Made by a program: the position numbers and the translations under genes. A DNA stretch of 6,460 nt, from the NCBI GenBank assembly GCA_030643285.1, contig DAOWMC010000065.1, forward strand, positions 1-6,460. Reading direction: 5' to 3'. Under the pieces are notes generated by a model, which made no database searches, was not told the DNA's origin, and saw nothing but the letters and a program-made list of their open reading frames with translations. Origin of the DNA: Methanobacteriota archaeon. Its GTDB lineage: Archaea > Halobacteriota > Syntropharchaeia > DAOWMC01. Below, piece by piece: positions 1-6,349 of the stretch; within the stretch, counting starts at the first letter, position 1; every line of letters starts with the position of its first letter.

Positions 1-2
1 AG

Positions 3-902
3 AGTTCTTCGAAGAAAAAAAATTCCTCCGATTTTGGTGTTTGTGTAAATCCGGAGTTCATGAGGGAAGGGCATGCGATTGCTGATTTTTACAATCCTGA
101 AAGGATAGTGATCGGATCTGCAGATGATAAATCGGGGGATTCGATTGAGCGTATTTACAATGAAGTTGACGCCCCTGTCGTCCGAGTTGGTTTAAAAACT
201 GCCGAAATGATCAAGTATGTTGACAATTCATTCCACGGGATGAAGGTTGCTTTTGCAAACGAGGTGGGTTCTATCTGCAAAAAGGTGGGAATAGATGGAC
301 GGGAACTTATGGATGTTTTTTGCATGGATCATAAACTAAATTTGGCGCCCTATTATTTCACACCGGGTTTTGCTTTTGGGGGTTCCTGCATCCCAAAAGA
401 TCTGAGGGCCATAATTCATAAGTCAAAAGAACTTGAAACTGATTGTGTACTGCTGGAATCAGTTTTAGACAGTAATCAGAAGCATATCGAGCGTGCAGTT
501 GAGATCATCATTGAACAGGGTAAGAGAAACATCGGTATCTTTGGCCTGACATTTAAAAGTGGAACAGAGGACACAAGAGAGAGTCCGGCGATCCCGCTAA
601 TAACAAAACTTTTGGAGAAGGGATACTTAAAACTATTTGAAAAGGGGTATGTGATAAGGTTACATGACCCTGATGTCAACTTACCTGAGGTAAAAGAGAT
701 ACTGCCACATATAGCACCGTTAATTGATCCATCTCTTGAAGAAGTTGTACAGAAGTCAGAAATACTGGTAATTACTAAAAATGACGAAGCATTCAAGAAG
801 GTTACTTCGCTAATAGGTGATGACCAGATTCTAATTGACCTGGTTGGGGCCATAAATCCACAAAATATGAAAAGTGGGAAGTATATCGGGATCTGTTGGT
901 GA
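3..902 (+). CDS. algD: GDP-mannose 6-dehydrogenase (AlgD-like), 5'-truncated by the window edge
   Basis: NAD-dependent nucleotide-sugar dehydrogenase that oxidises C6 of GDP-mannose (or a related UDP-hexose) to the carboxylate in two steps, in the cytoplasm. The frame is open from base 3, and 19 residues including GVCVNPEF precede the first in-frame ATG at 60. That ATG is therefore internal (family motif VNPEF-LREG) and the true start lies outside the window. Counting from the ATG at 60, the central helix carries AEMIKY (48-53), the catalytic cysteine is C110 in FGGSCIPKD (106-114), and the C-terminal UDP-binding-type domain begins near IGIFGLTFKSGTEDTRESP (158-176). The segment MDVFCMDHKLNL before the active site and the terminal GICW resemble, from memory, Pseudomonas AlgD more than UDP-glucose dehydrogenases. 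By comparison with AlgD (about 436 residues, active Cys near 268), roughly 140 residues are missing. Oddity: a short internal duplication, LLEKGY/LFEKGY (184-197). GDP-mannose specificity is inferred; UDP-sugar substrates remain possible. Confidence 0.88.
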   Translation, partial: SSSKKKNSSDFGVCVNPEFMREGHAIADFYNPERIVIGSADDKSGDSIERIYNEVDAPVVRVGLKTAEMIKYVDNSFHGMKVAFANEVGSICKKVGIDGRELMDVFCMDHKLNLAPYYFTPGFAFGGSCIPKDLRAIIHKSKELETDCVLLESVLDSNQKHIERAVEIIIEQGKRNIGIFGLTFKSGTEDTRESPAIPLITKLLEKGYLKLFEKGYVIRLHDPDVNLPEVKEILPHIAPLIDPSLEEVVQKSEILVITKNDEAFKKVTSLIGDDQILIDLVGAINPQNMKSGKYIGICW

Positions 903-903
903 T
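898..903 (+). promoter_or_regulatory. Ribosome binding site GGTGAT that decides the aminotransferase start
   Basis: GGTGAT is complementary to the 3' end of 16S rRNA (the AUCACC part) and lies 7 bases before the ATG at 911. It overlaps the TGA stop of the upstream dehydrogenase (900-902), so termination of one gene and initiation of the next are likely coupled. The upstream in-frame TTG (896) and GTG (899) fall beside or inside this site, which argues against them as starts. Confidence 0.55.
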
Positions 904-910
904 TGGTCAA

Positions 911-2014
911 ATGCATATATCAACCAGGGATCAAATCCCCCACAACAAACCGACAATAGGTGACGAGGAGATTGAAGCCGTAGTAGCTACCCTTTCCAGT
1001 CAAGAGTTGACGATGGGTGCCAAAGTAAAAGGTTTCGAGGATGCTTTTTCAAGATATGCAGGGGTTTCATCGGTGGCAACATCCTCCGGAACATCAGCCC
1101 TTCATCTTGCTTTGATTGCGCTTGGGATCTCAAAAGATGATGAAGTGATAATCCCTTCGTACACCTGTATTGCGGTTGCCCTACCGATAATCTACCAGCA
1201 GGCAAAGCCGATTTTGTCTGATATAACCGATGATTACAACATATCCGTTGAAGATGTCGAGTCCGGTATAACTGAAAAAACGAGGGCGGTTGTTGTTCCT
1301 CATATGTTCGGATGCCCCGCAGACATTTATGAAATTAAAGATCTTTGTGACAGAAAGGGTATATACCTGGTAGAAGATTGTGCTCAGTCGACCGGTGCAC
1401 TATATGATGGGCAGAAGGTTGGGATGTTTGGGGATGTCTCTATCTTCAGTTTCTATGCTACAAAGATGATGACATCGATACAGGGTGGAGCAGTATGTAC
1501 AAGCAATCCGGATTGGCTTCAGACGATAAAAGATCTGAGATACCACGATCAATGCAGGTCCCTGATGGATGATGACCCCAGGATCAAATATAGTTATATG
1601 ATGTCAGATATCGGCGCTGTTGTCGGGGCGGTCCAACTGAAAAAACTTGACCGGTTCATTGATCGAAGGAGAAAGATTGCTTCGATATATAGGGAAGAAA
1701 TAGGTGGGGAGGTGATCCATCCCCCCGAAGATGCAAGAAAAAAACATGTATATTCGAGGTATCTGATCAGGACTTCATTTGACCCTTCAAAGGTGATAGA
1801 GAGGTTGCAGAGTTATGGTATAACTGCGGTGATGATGCATCTGCCTCCACTTCATAACAGGATATTACTCAAAGAGTTCAACAAAGACGCAAAATTTCCA
1901 AAGACTGATGAAGTAATTAATTCTGCCATATCCCTCCCGATTTATCCGTCCCTTACAGATGAAGAGGCAATATATGTGGCAGAAAGATTAAATAGTACAA
2001 TGGAGGAGCTTTAG
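911..2014 (+). CDS. DegT/DnrJ/EryC1/StrS family PLP-dependent sugar aminotransferase
   Basis: Fold-type I aminotransferase that transfers an amino group, usually from glutamate, to a keto-sugar nucleotide in the cytoplasm. Its 367 residues are normal for the family. Visible in order: an N-terminal substrate segment (IPHNKPTIGDEE, 9-20); SSGTSALHLAL (58-68), which binds the cofactor phosphate; EVIIPSYTCIA (78-88); HMFGCPAD (131-138); VEDCAQS (154-160), whose D156 should contact the PLP ring nitrogen; and FSFYATK (179-185), with K185 the expected Schiff-base lysine. The C-terminal SLPIYPSLT (341-349) is also a family hallmark. The usual GEGG after the lysine is replaced by SIQGG (189-193). The ATG at 911 was chosen because of the GGTGAT site before it; TTG 896 or GTG 899 would add four or five residues. 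It sits next to a carboxylate-forming dehydrogenase and a PIG-L deacetylase, which fits synthesis of an amino sugar. The exact substrate and the carbon aminated cannot be read from sequence. Confidence 0.93.
   Translation: MHISTRDQIPHNKPTIGDEEIEAVVATLSSQELTMGAKVKGFEDAFSRYAGVSSVATSSGTSALHLALIALGISKDDEVIIPSYTCIAVALPIIYQQAKPILSDITDDYNISVEDVESGITEKTRAVVVPHMFGCPADIYEIKDLCDRKGIYLVEDCAQSTGALYDGQKVGMFGDVSIFSFYATKMMTSIQGGAVCTSNPDWLQTIKDLRYHDQCRSLMDDDPRIKYSYMMSDIGAVVGAVQLKKLDRFIDRRRKIASIYREEIGGEVIHPPEDARKKHVYSRYLIRTSFDPSKVIERLQSYGITAVMMHLPPLHNRILLKEFNKDAKFPKTDEVINSAISLPIYPSLTDEEAIYVAERLNSTMEEL
2002..2008 (+). promoter_or_regulatory. Strong Shine-Dalgarno GGAGGAG for the ATP-grasp gene
   Basis: GGAGGAG lies inside the last codons of the aminotransferase, 5 bases before the GTG at 2014. 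The stop TAG and the start GTG share one G (TAGTG). This close junction supports GTG as the real start and indicates translational coupling. Confidence 0.7.
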
Positions 2015-3048
2015 TGAAGAAGATACATGTGATGGTAACAGGTGCAGGTGGTGCTAGCGGCCTTGGTACAATAAAAAGCCTTTTGAAAATAGACGATGTG
2101 GAAGTTATTGGGGCTGATTTGAATCCACTGGCGGTGGGGCTTTATCTGGCCCATAAAAAAGCATTATTACCCAAAGCGAATTCAAAAGAGTTCATCTCAA
2201 GGCTGATAGGGGTTTTAAATAAGGAGAAAGTTGACGTACTCATCCCAAATACCAGCGAGGAGATGTACCCCATTGCCACAAATATCGAAGAGATAAAGAA
2301 GCACACGAGTATCGTGGTAAGTGGTCCGGAAGAGATCGCGATTGCTGACGACAAATTGAGGGCTCATGATTACCTGGCAGGTAAAGATATTCCAGTAGTC
2401 CGTACAATATCTGTAAAAGATGAGGTGGATATAGCAAAGGCGATAGGAGAGCTATCACTACCAATTGCGATCAAACCACGTATTTCACGAGGTGGAAGGG
2501 GCCTTTTCATCTGCAAGGATCCAGAAGAGGTTTTCCGATCTTATAAACAATTGAAAGAGATGATGCCATTCTCGGATACTTTTTTTGGAACTGGTGAGGA
2601 TGATCAGATCATCTGTCAAGAGCACTTACCGGGTACTGAGTATGATGTGAATATCTTGCTAAACAAGAATAGTGAGGTAGTTGCAAACGTGCCGATGAAG
2701 GCATGGCGTTGGGATGTGCATCATCAGTTGAGGGACATTGTTACCGAGCACAATAAAGAAGTACAAAGTCTTGCTGAGAAGGCTACAAAGTCATTGAACC
2801 TAAAAGGTCCGATTGATGTTGAGATGCGTTTTGATGGGGATGGGAAATTGAAGATACTTGAGATAAACTCAAGAACCGGAGGTGATGTAGAGCTTGCCAG
2901 TGCAGCAGGGTGCAACATACCACACCTTACAGCCAAGTTATCACTCGGTGAAGATCTTAAGTATGTTGACTTCAATGATGATATAGTATTGACACGATTT
3001 ATCGGTTTTCAGACAATTAAAAGGAGTGAAATTCCAGATGAGATCTAA
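2014..3048 (+). CDS. Stand-alone ATP-grasp ligase, short CarB-like type
   Basis: Enzyme of the ATP-grasp superfamily: it activates a carboxylate as an acyl phosphate with ATP and joins it to a nucleophile such as an amine. Its 344 residues comprise an N-terminal pre-ATP-grasp Rossmann-like domain (MVTGAGGASGLG, 7-18; IGADLNPLA, 32-40; VLIPNTSEE, 75-83), a linker with DK (113-114), and the ATP-grasp domain. In that domain AIKPRISRGGRG (152-163) supplies the nucleotide-binding lysine K154 and a glycine-rich loop, CQEHLPGTEYDVN (201-213) lies in the ATP pocket, and GPIDVEMR (265-272) with LEINSRTGG (282-290) supplies the Mg-binding E283 and N285. The catalytic set looks complete, so it should be active. 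It is far shorter than true carbamoyl-phosphate synthase and lacks its repeated halves. Such short CarB-like proteins recur in surface-polysaccharide clusters. Here the carboxylate made by the AlgD-like enzyme is a plausible substrate, but this is inference. GTG start with a strong Shine-Dalgarno site; its 3' end overlaps the next gene by 11 bases. Confidence 0.88.
   Translation: MKKIHVMVTGAGGASGLGTIKSLLKIDDVEVIGADLNPLAVGLYLAHKKALLPKANSKEFISRLIGVLNKEKVDVLIPNTSEEMYPIATNIEEIKKHTSIVVSGPEEIAIADDKLRAHDYLAGKDIPVVRTISVKDEVDIAKAIGELSLPIAIKPRISRGGRGLFICKDPEEVFRSYKQLKEMMPFSDTFFGTGEDDQIICQEHLPGTEYDVNILLNKNSEVVANVPMKAWRWDVHHQLRDIVTEHNKEVQSLAEKATKSLNLKGPIDVEMRFDGDGKLKILEINSRTGGDVELASAAGCNIPHLTAKLSLGEDLKYVDFNDDIVLTRFIGFQTIKRSEIPDEI
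3021..3029 (+). promoter_or_regulatory. Ribosome binding site that decides the PIG-L start
   Basis: AAGGAGTGA, a near match to AAGGAGGTGA, lies 8 bases before the ATG at 3038. The in-frame GTG at 3026 is part of this Shine-Dalgarno sequence, so it is unlikely to be the start. The site is inside the end of the ATP-grasp gene. Confidence 0.6.
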
Positions 3049-3691
3049 AAGAAAGAATGTTCTTGCAGTCGGCGCACACGCCGATGACATAGAGATCGGA
3101 TGTGGAGGTACAGTCGCACTTCATGTGAAAAATGGCGACAATGTTGTCCTTTTAATCATGACGAAGCCATCATATACACGTTATGATGGTGTTGTGTTAA
3201 GAAGTGAAACCGAAGGAGTTCGAGAAGAGCAAAATGGGGCAAAAGTTTTAGGGGGTAAACATATCAATCTTGGATTTGAAACAAAGAAGGTACCATACAG
3301 CAGTGACTCCGTAGAGGTCATAAATCAAGTCATTGATGAAAATGAGATAGACATGATATATACTCATTGGTACCATGATTCACACCAGGATCATGCAAGG
3401 ACGACCAGGTCTGTAATCTCGGCTGGAAGGTATGTCAAAAATATTCTGATGTATGAACCGGAATATCCCGCAGGTAGGTCATACACAGGATTTCATAATC
3501 AGTATTACACCGATATATCATCTACCTTCGAAAAAAAGATGGAAGCACTGAAACAACATAAGAGTCAGGTTGATAAGTACGGTGAAGGGTTTTTGGATGC
3601 GGTTGGAGCAAGAGCGAAACATAGAGGGTATGAAGTTCAGTGTAACTATGCCGAGTGCTTTGAAGTGTTAAGGCTTTTGGGGGACTTGTAA
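3038..3691 (+). CDS. PIG-L/LmbE family N-deacetylase
   Basis: Zinc-dependent hydrolase that removes an N-acetyl (or other N-acyl) group from an amino sugar or sugar conjugate, as in GlcNAc-PI, MshB and BshB deacetylases. Its 217 residues are a typical length for the bacterial and archaeal members. The N-terminal strand NVLAVGAHADDIEIGCGGT (7-25) carries the family motif in the form AHADD (usual form PHPDD), with H14 and D17 as expected zinc ligands and D16 as the likely general base. The second motif HDSHQDHARTTR (113-124) supplies the third zinc histidine and the typical HxDH. The C-terminal ARAKHRGYEVQCNYAECFEVLR (as ARAKHRG 191-197 and YAECFEVLR 204-212) is also a family feature. No signal peptide or membrane segment is seen, so it should act in the cytoplasm. 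Translation is likely coupled to the ATP-grasp gene by an 11-base overlap. With an aminotransferase upstream, it could unmask an amine on an acetamido sugar; the substrate itself cannot be assigned. Confidence 0.92.
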   Translation: MRSKRKNVLAVGAHADDIEIGCGGTVALHVKNGDNVVLLIMTKPSYTRYDGVVLRSETEGVREEQNGAKVLGGKHINLGFETKKVPYSSDSVEVINQVIDENEIDMIYTHWYHDSHQDHARTTRSVISAGRYVKNILMYEPEYPAGRSYTGFHNQYYTDISSTFEKKMEALKQHKSQVDKYGEGFLDAVGARAKHRGYEVQCNYAECFEVLRLLGDL

Positions 3692-3697
3692 AGTAGC

Positions 3698-3705
3698 GAG
3701 GGGAG
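3698..3705 (+). promoter_or_regulatory. Shine-Dalgarno GAGGGGAG for the glycosyltransferase
   Basis: A purine-rich site 6 bases before the GTG at 3712, inside the 20-base gap after the PIG-L stop. It supports the GTG start. The gap shows no hairpin, T-run or promoter-like sequence. Confidence 0.5.
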
Positions 3706-3711
3706 TTTAAC

Positions 3712-4686
3712 GTGGAGAATGATTCTAAAGAATACATTGTTGTTACGCCCTGCAAAGACGAAGAGAATAATCTTCCAAATGTAATACTCTCCATAACATC
3801 ACAGTCAATCAAACCAAAATTATGGGTAATTGTTGACGATGGAAGTACTGATCGGTCACTTCAGATTATCTCAAAAGCTGAAGATGAATATGATTGGATC
3901 GTGAAGATATGTTTGGAAGAAAGTGACATATATATGGGGACACATATTGCACGGGTCTGTAAAAGCGGGTTCGATTATGCATTAAATCATTGCAAAAATA
4001 ACTCAATACCATTCGAGTTCATAGCACTCGTTGACGCAGATAATATCTTGGAGGCCCAATATTTCGAGAAGTTGATGCTTGAATTCGGGGATGATGAGAA
4101 ACTTGGCATAGCAAGTGGTAACAGTGCTCTTTTAGGCATTGAAGAGAACCTAAGCGAGTTGAGAATAAAAAATCAGGACACAAACGTGATGAGTGAAGAG
4201 TTCTGGCAATTGTTTGGCAGTTCCATTTCCCGTGTACAATCTTGCAGGGAGGATCTACCAACCGGGTCTGCAAGAATCTGGAGAAAAGCTTGTTTCGAAG
4301 AGACAGGGGGATATTTACCTGTGCCCTTGCCAGATAGTGTGTCAAACGCAAAAGCCAAGATGAAAGGGTGGAAGACCAGGCGGTTTAATGAAATCAAGAT
4401 TATTGAAAGAGAAGGACTGGCTAGACAGGGGCTATGGAACGGCTATAAGGAGAAGGGGGAATCATATTTCGTTTTAGGGCAATCAACATCTTATGCTCTG
4501 CTGAAATCTATCAACTATTCAAGGATAAAACCATATTATGTGGGGGTTGCATACTTTTATGGATATGTCAGTTCATTTATCAAAGGAATAAAACGTGTTG
4601 ATGATGAGGAGATATTAACATATTACGGATCGGTACATCAAGGTTATTATATCAAGAAGTTGAAAGGAATATTTACCAGGAACTAA
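3712..4686 (+). CDS. Family 2 glycosyltransferase (GT-A fold)
   Basis: Transfers a sugar from a nucleotide or dolichol/polyprenyl-phosphate donor to a growing glycan, probably at the cytoplasmic side of the membrane. The 324 residues begin with the GT2 signature YIVVTPCKDEENNLPNVI (8-25) followed by WVIVDDGSTD (38-47), which binds the nucleotide. IALVDADN (104-111) carries the metal-binding DxD as D108-A-D110. LPTGSARIWRK (182-192) and ETGGYLPVPLPDS (197-209) form the acceptor side, with D208 a candidate for the catalytic base that is usually in an ED or D-D motif. No convincing transmembrane helix is present, although residues 276-291 are aromatic and moderately hydrophobic and may touch the membrane. 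GTG start with a good Shine-Dalgarno sequence; the next gene follows after 13 bases. The donor and acceptor cannot be told from sequence. The conserved DxD and DDGSTD argue that it is active. Confidence 0.92.
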   Translation: MENDSKEYIVVTPCKDEENNLPNVILSITSQSIKPKLWVIVDDGSTDRSLQIISKAEDEYDWIVKICLEESDIYMGTHIARVCKSGFDYALNHCKNNSIPFEFIALVDADNILEAQYFEKLMLEFGDDEKLGIASGNSALLGIEENLSELRIKNQDTNVMSEEFWQLFGSSISRVQSCREDLPTGSARIWRKACFEETGGYLPVPLPDSVSNAKAKMKGWKTRRFNEIKIIEREGLARQGLWNGYKEKGESYFVLGQSTSYALLKSINYSRIKPYYVGVAYFYGYVSSFIKGIKRVDDEEILTYYGSVHQGYYIKKLKGIFTRN

Positions 4687-4699
4687 TTGGGGGGAAGTT

Positions 4700-6313
4700 A
4701 TGCATTTTTCATCAAGAACAAAGGTAATTTTATTCGGGTTGCTGATCGCATTGAACTTGATCATCAGATACCCATCAGTACCTCATGAAGTGGGGGATGA
4801 TTCATTCCATATGCACTTGGTTGCAAATTCACTATCCGAATTTGGTTATGCAAAATGGTGGATACACCCTGCATCAATCCTTGGATCTTACCCGTATTCT
4901 ACTTCTCCAAGTGCAGTTCCCTTTTTCCTATCCGGGCTATCTCAACTTACAGGAATTGATGTGGAACCCACAATACTCTTGTATAGTGTCTTCCTCGGAT
5001 TATTCAGTATATGCGTGGCTTATCTCATGGCAGGGGCGATCTATGACGATGATCGTTTTAAATTCTTCGTCGCTTTTATCTTCTCGACATCACAAGGAAT
5101 AGTAACTTTTACGACATGGACCGCACATGCAAAAACACTTTTTATCATATCATTACCCTTTTTGATTTTTTTACTTTTAAAATCACGAATATTTAAATTC
5201 AGGTTGAGTGCATTGACACTATTATTTTCAATTCTTCTTCTGTTGACTCATCACTACATCTATTTTGTCTTCCCTATTATTCTAAGTTTCATTCTTCTAA
5301 CTGTCATTTACAAATTAAATGAAGGGGGATTTTTAAAAAGAGTCACTGAGTCCACTAAGTTCAATGAAAATCGCGTTAACTTATTGCTACTTTGCGGTTT
5401 CATAGTAATGTTTGCGATTCCTTTCTTTACACGTACATTCATGGAGCTGGACCCTCAGATGGGTAGGAGTGGTGGTGGTAGATATCAATGGCTTTTTAGT
5501 ATGATTATAGCATACACGAGATATTTTGGAGTTTCTCTTGTACTTGTTATAGGGGGCCTTGTTTATCTGATTTTTAAAAAGAATAGGGGATTTGAAGAAA
5601 ATTTTTTATTGGTGGGTATGATAAGTGTTACACAATTTCTATACATAGTGACGTACGCGAAGTGGTTCATCCTACCATTCTTTACTTTGTTTACTTGCGT
5701 TGCCCTAACAAATATCGCCAAGTTAACAACAAAGAGTAAGAAGACTGTGAACACTTTTATAATAATTTTTTTGTTGTTTTCTATAATTTTTACCGGATAT
5801 TTCCAGTTTATTAATTTTTTAAATGATCCTGATCCCAGAAAGCGATACCTGGAAGATGGCGTATATGAAGGTGCAATCTGGAGTAAAGAAAGCATTAGTA
5901 AAGACAAAAATATGATATCAGGTTCATATGTATATAGCAGATTTCCTTCGATATCCGGGGTTCCGACTTTAACTGGCAAAGGTGCTCCTGATCTGGCTTA
6001 TGGTTTCGTAGATCCGGATAAACTAGAGATAAAGCAAATCTATACATTCACCTCTCCAAAGTTCTATTTCAGCGACCCATATAAAGCGGTTAACCATAGT
6101 TACACTGATTCACATTTATTAAGAATCTTAAAAAGTGATATAAACAATGAGAGAAGTTTTGCATATCGTCTGACTGCCCCTTCCGCTTTTAATATAACAT
6201 ATTTTGCGGAAGACACTGATTTCAATAATGTATTCTCTCAATCAGTACAGAAGTCAAAAAATTGTTTATATGATAATGGGAAGATCAGGATATGGGATTT
6301 ACAAAATGCTTAA
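4700..6313 (+). CDS. Polytopic membrane protein, probable GT-C-type glycosyltransferase with extracytoplasmic C-terminal domain
   Basis: A 537-residue integral membrane protein. By eye there are about 11-13 hydrophobic segments, near 8-23, 72-86, 90-114, 119-138, 144-160, 168-186, 187-204, 226-243, 276-293, 301-316, 322-340 and 350-370. A soluble tail of about 160 residues follows (375-537). After the first segment comes a long loop with adjacent acids, GDDSFHMH (32-39), the place where GT-C enzymes keep a catalytic Asp/Glu motif, and THHY (183-186) lies at a membrane edge. These resemble lipid-linked-sugar-dependent transferases of the PMT/ArnT/oligosaccharyltransferase type. I cannot match it to a named family, so the function is inference. 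The tail has two N-glycosylation sequons (NHS at 465, NIT at 498). Base composition looks more AT-rich than in the enzymes upstream. The start at 4700 follows a GGGGGGAAG tract. Alternatives are an O-antigen-type polymerase or another transporter-like membrane protein, but the long tail and acidic first loop favour GT-C. Confidence 0.72.
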   Translation: MHFSSRTKVILFGLLIALNLIIRYPSVPHEVGDDSFHMHLVANSLSEFGYAKWWIHPASILGSYPYSTSPSAVPFFLSGLSQLTGIDVEPTILLYSVFLGLFSICVAYLMAGAIYDDDRFKFFVAFIFSTSQGIVTFTTWTAHAKTLFIISLPFLIFLLLKSRIFKFRLSALTLLFSILLLLTHHYIYFVFPIILSFILLTVIYKLNEGGFLKRVTESTKFNENRVNLLLLCGFIVMFAIPFFTRTFMELDPQMGRSGGGRYQWLFSMIIAYTRYFGVSLVLVIGGLVYLIFKKNRGFEENFLLVGMISVTQFLYIVTYAKWFILPFFTLFTCVALTNIAKLTTKSKKTVNTFIIIFLLFSIIFTGYFQFINFLNDPDPRKRYLEDGVYEGAIWSKESISKDKNMISGSYVYSRFPSISGVPTLTGKGAPDLAYGFVDPDKLEIKQIYTFTSPKFYFSDPYKAVNHSYTDSHLLRILKSDINNERSFAYRLTAPSAFNITYFAEDTDFNNVFSQSVQKSKNCLYDNGKIRIWDLQNA

Positions 6314-6326
6314 CCTTAGTATAATA
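6298..6326 (+). promoter_or_regulatory. Candidate promoter before the Gfo/Idh gene (TTTACA-16-TATAAT, or archaeal TATA box)
   Basis: TTTACA (6298-6303) and TATAAT (6320-6325) are 16 bases apart and resemble a bacterial sigma-70 promoter with one mismatch. Read as archaeal, TATAATA (6320-6326) lies about 24 bases before the ATG, near the usual TATA spacing, but no clear purine-rich BRE precedes it. It sits partly in the end of the membrane-protein gene and in a 36-base gap, the longest in the window. In AT-rich DNA such a match can arise by chance. Confidence 0.3.
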
Positions 6327-6334
6327 ACTGATAT

Positions 6335-6343
6335 GGGGTGTGA
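6335..6343 (+). promoter_or_regulatory. Shine-Dalgarno-like GGGGTGTGA for the Gfo/Idh gene
   Basis: A G-rich site ending 6 bases before the ATG at 6350. It supports this ATG as a translated start rather than a leaderless one. Confidence 0.45.
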
Positions 6344-6349
6344 AATAAC

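Noticed and set aside
60..62. ATG as the start of the dehydrogenase
   Set aside because: The frame is open upstream to base 3 and encodes the conserved GVCVNPEF that precedes this Met in the family, so the gene begins outside the window.
896..901. TTG (896) or GTG (899) as the aminotransferase start
   Set aside because: Both lie beside or in the GGTGAT Shine-Dalgarno site of the ATG at 911 and have no better site of their own. GTG 899, with a 4-base overlap with the upstream gene, remains possible.
476..916. 146-codon open frame on the minus strand
   Set aside because: It lies antisense to the well-conserved dehydrogenase, has no recognisable domain and is best read as a shadow frame.
3026..3028. 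GTG as the PIG-L start
   Set aside because: It is part of the AAGGAGTGA ribosome binding site for the ATG at 3038.
2014..3048. Carbamoyl-phosphate synthase large subunit or a fragment of it
   Set aside because: The protein is a complete single ATP-grasp unit with its own start and stop; it is about a third of CarB length and lies in a sugar cluster, not next to a small subunit.
4785..5102. 105-codon open frame on the + strand inside the membrane-protein gene
   Set aside because: It is a shifted frame of a long coding region, with no recognisable motif or convincing ribosome binding site.
5563..5979. 138-codon open frame on the minus strand
   Set aside because: It is antisense to the membrane-protein gene; its hydrophobic stretch comes from complementing AT-rich membrane-helix codons.
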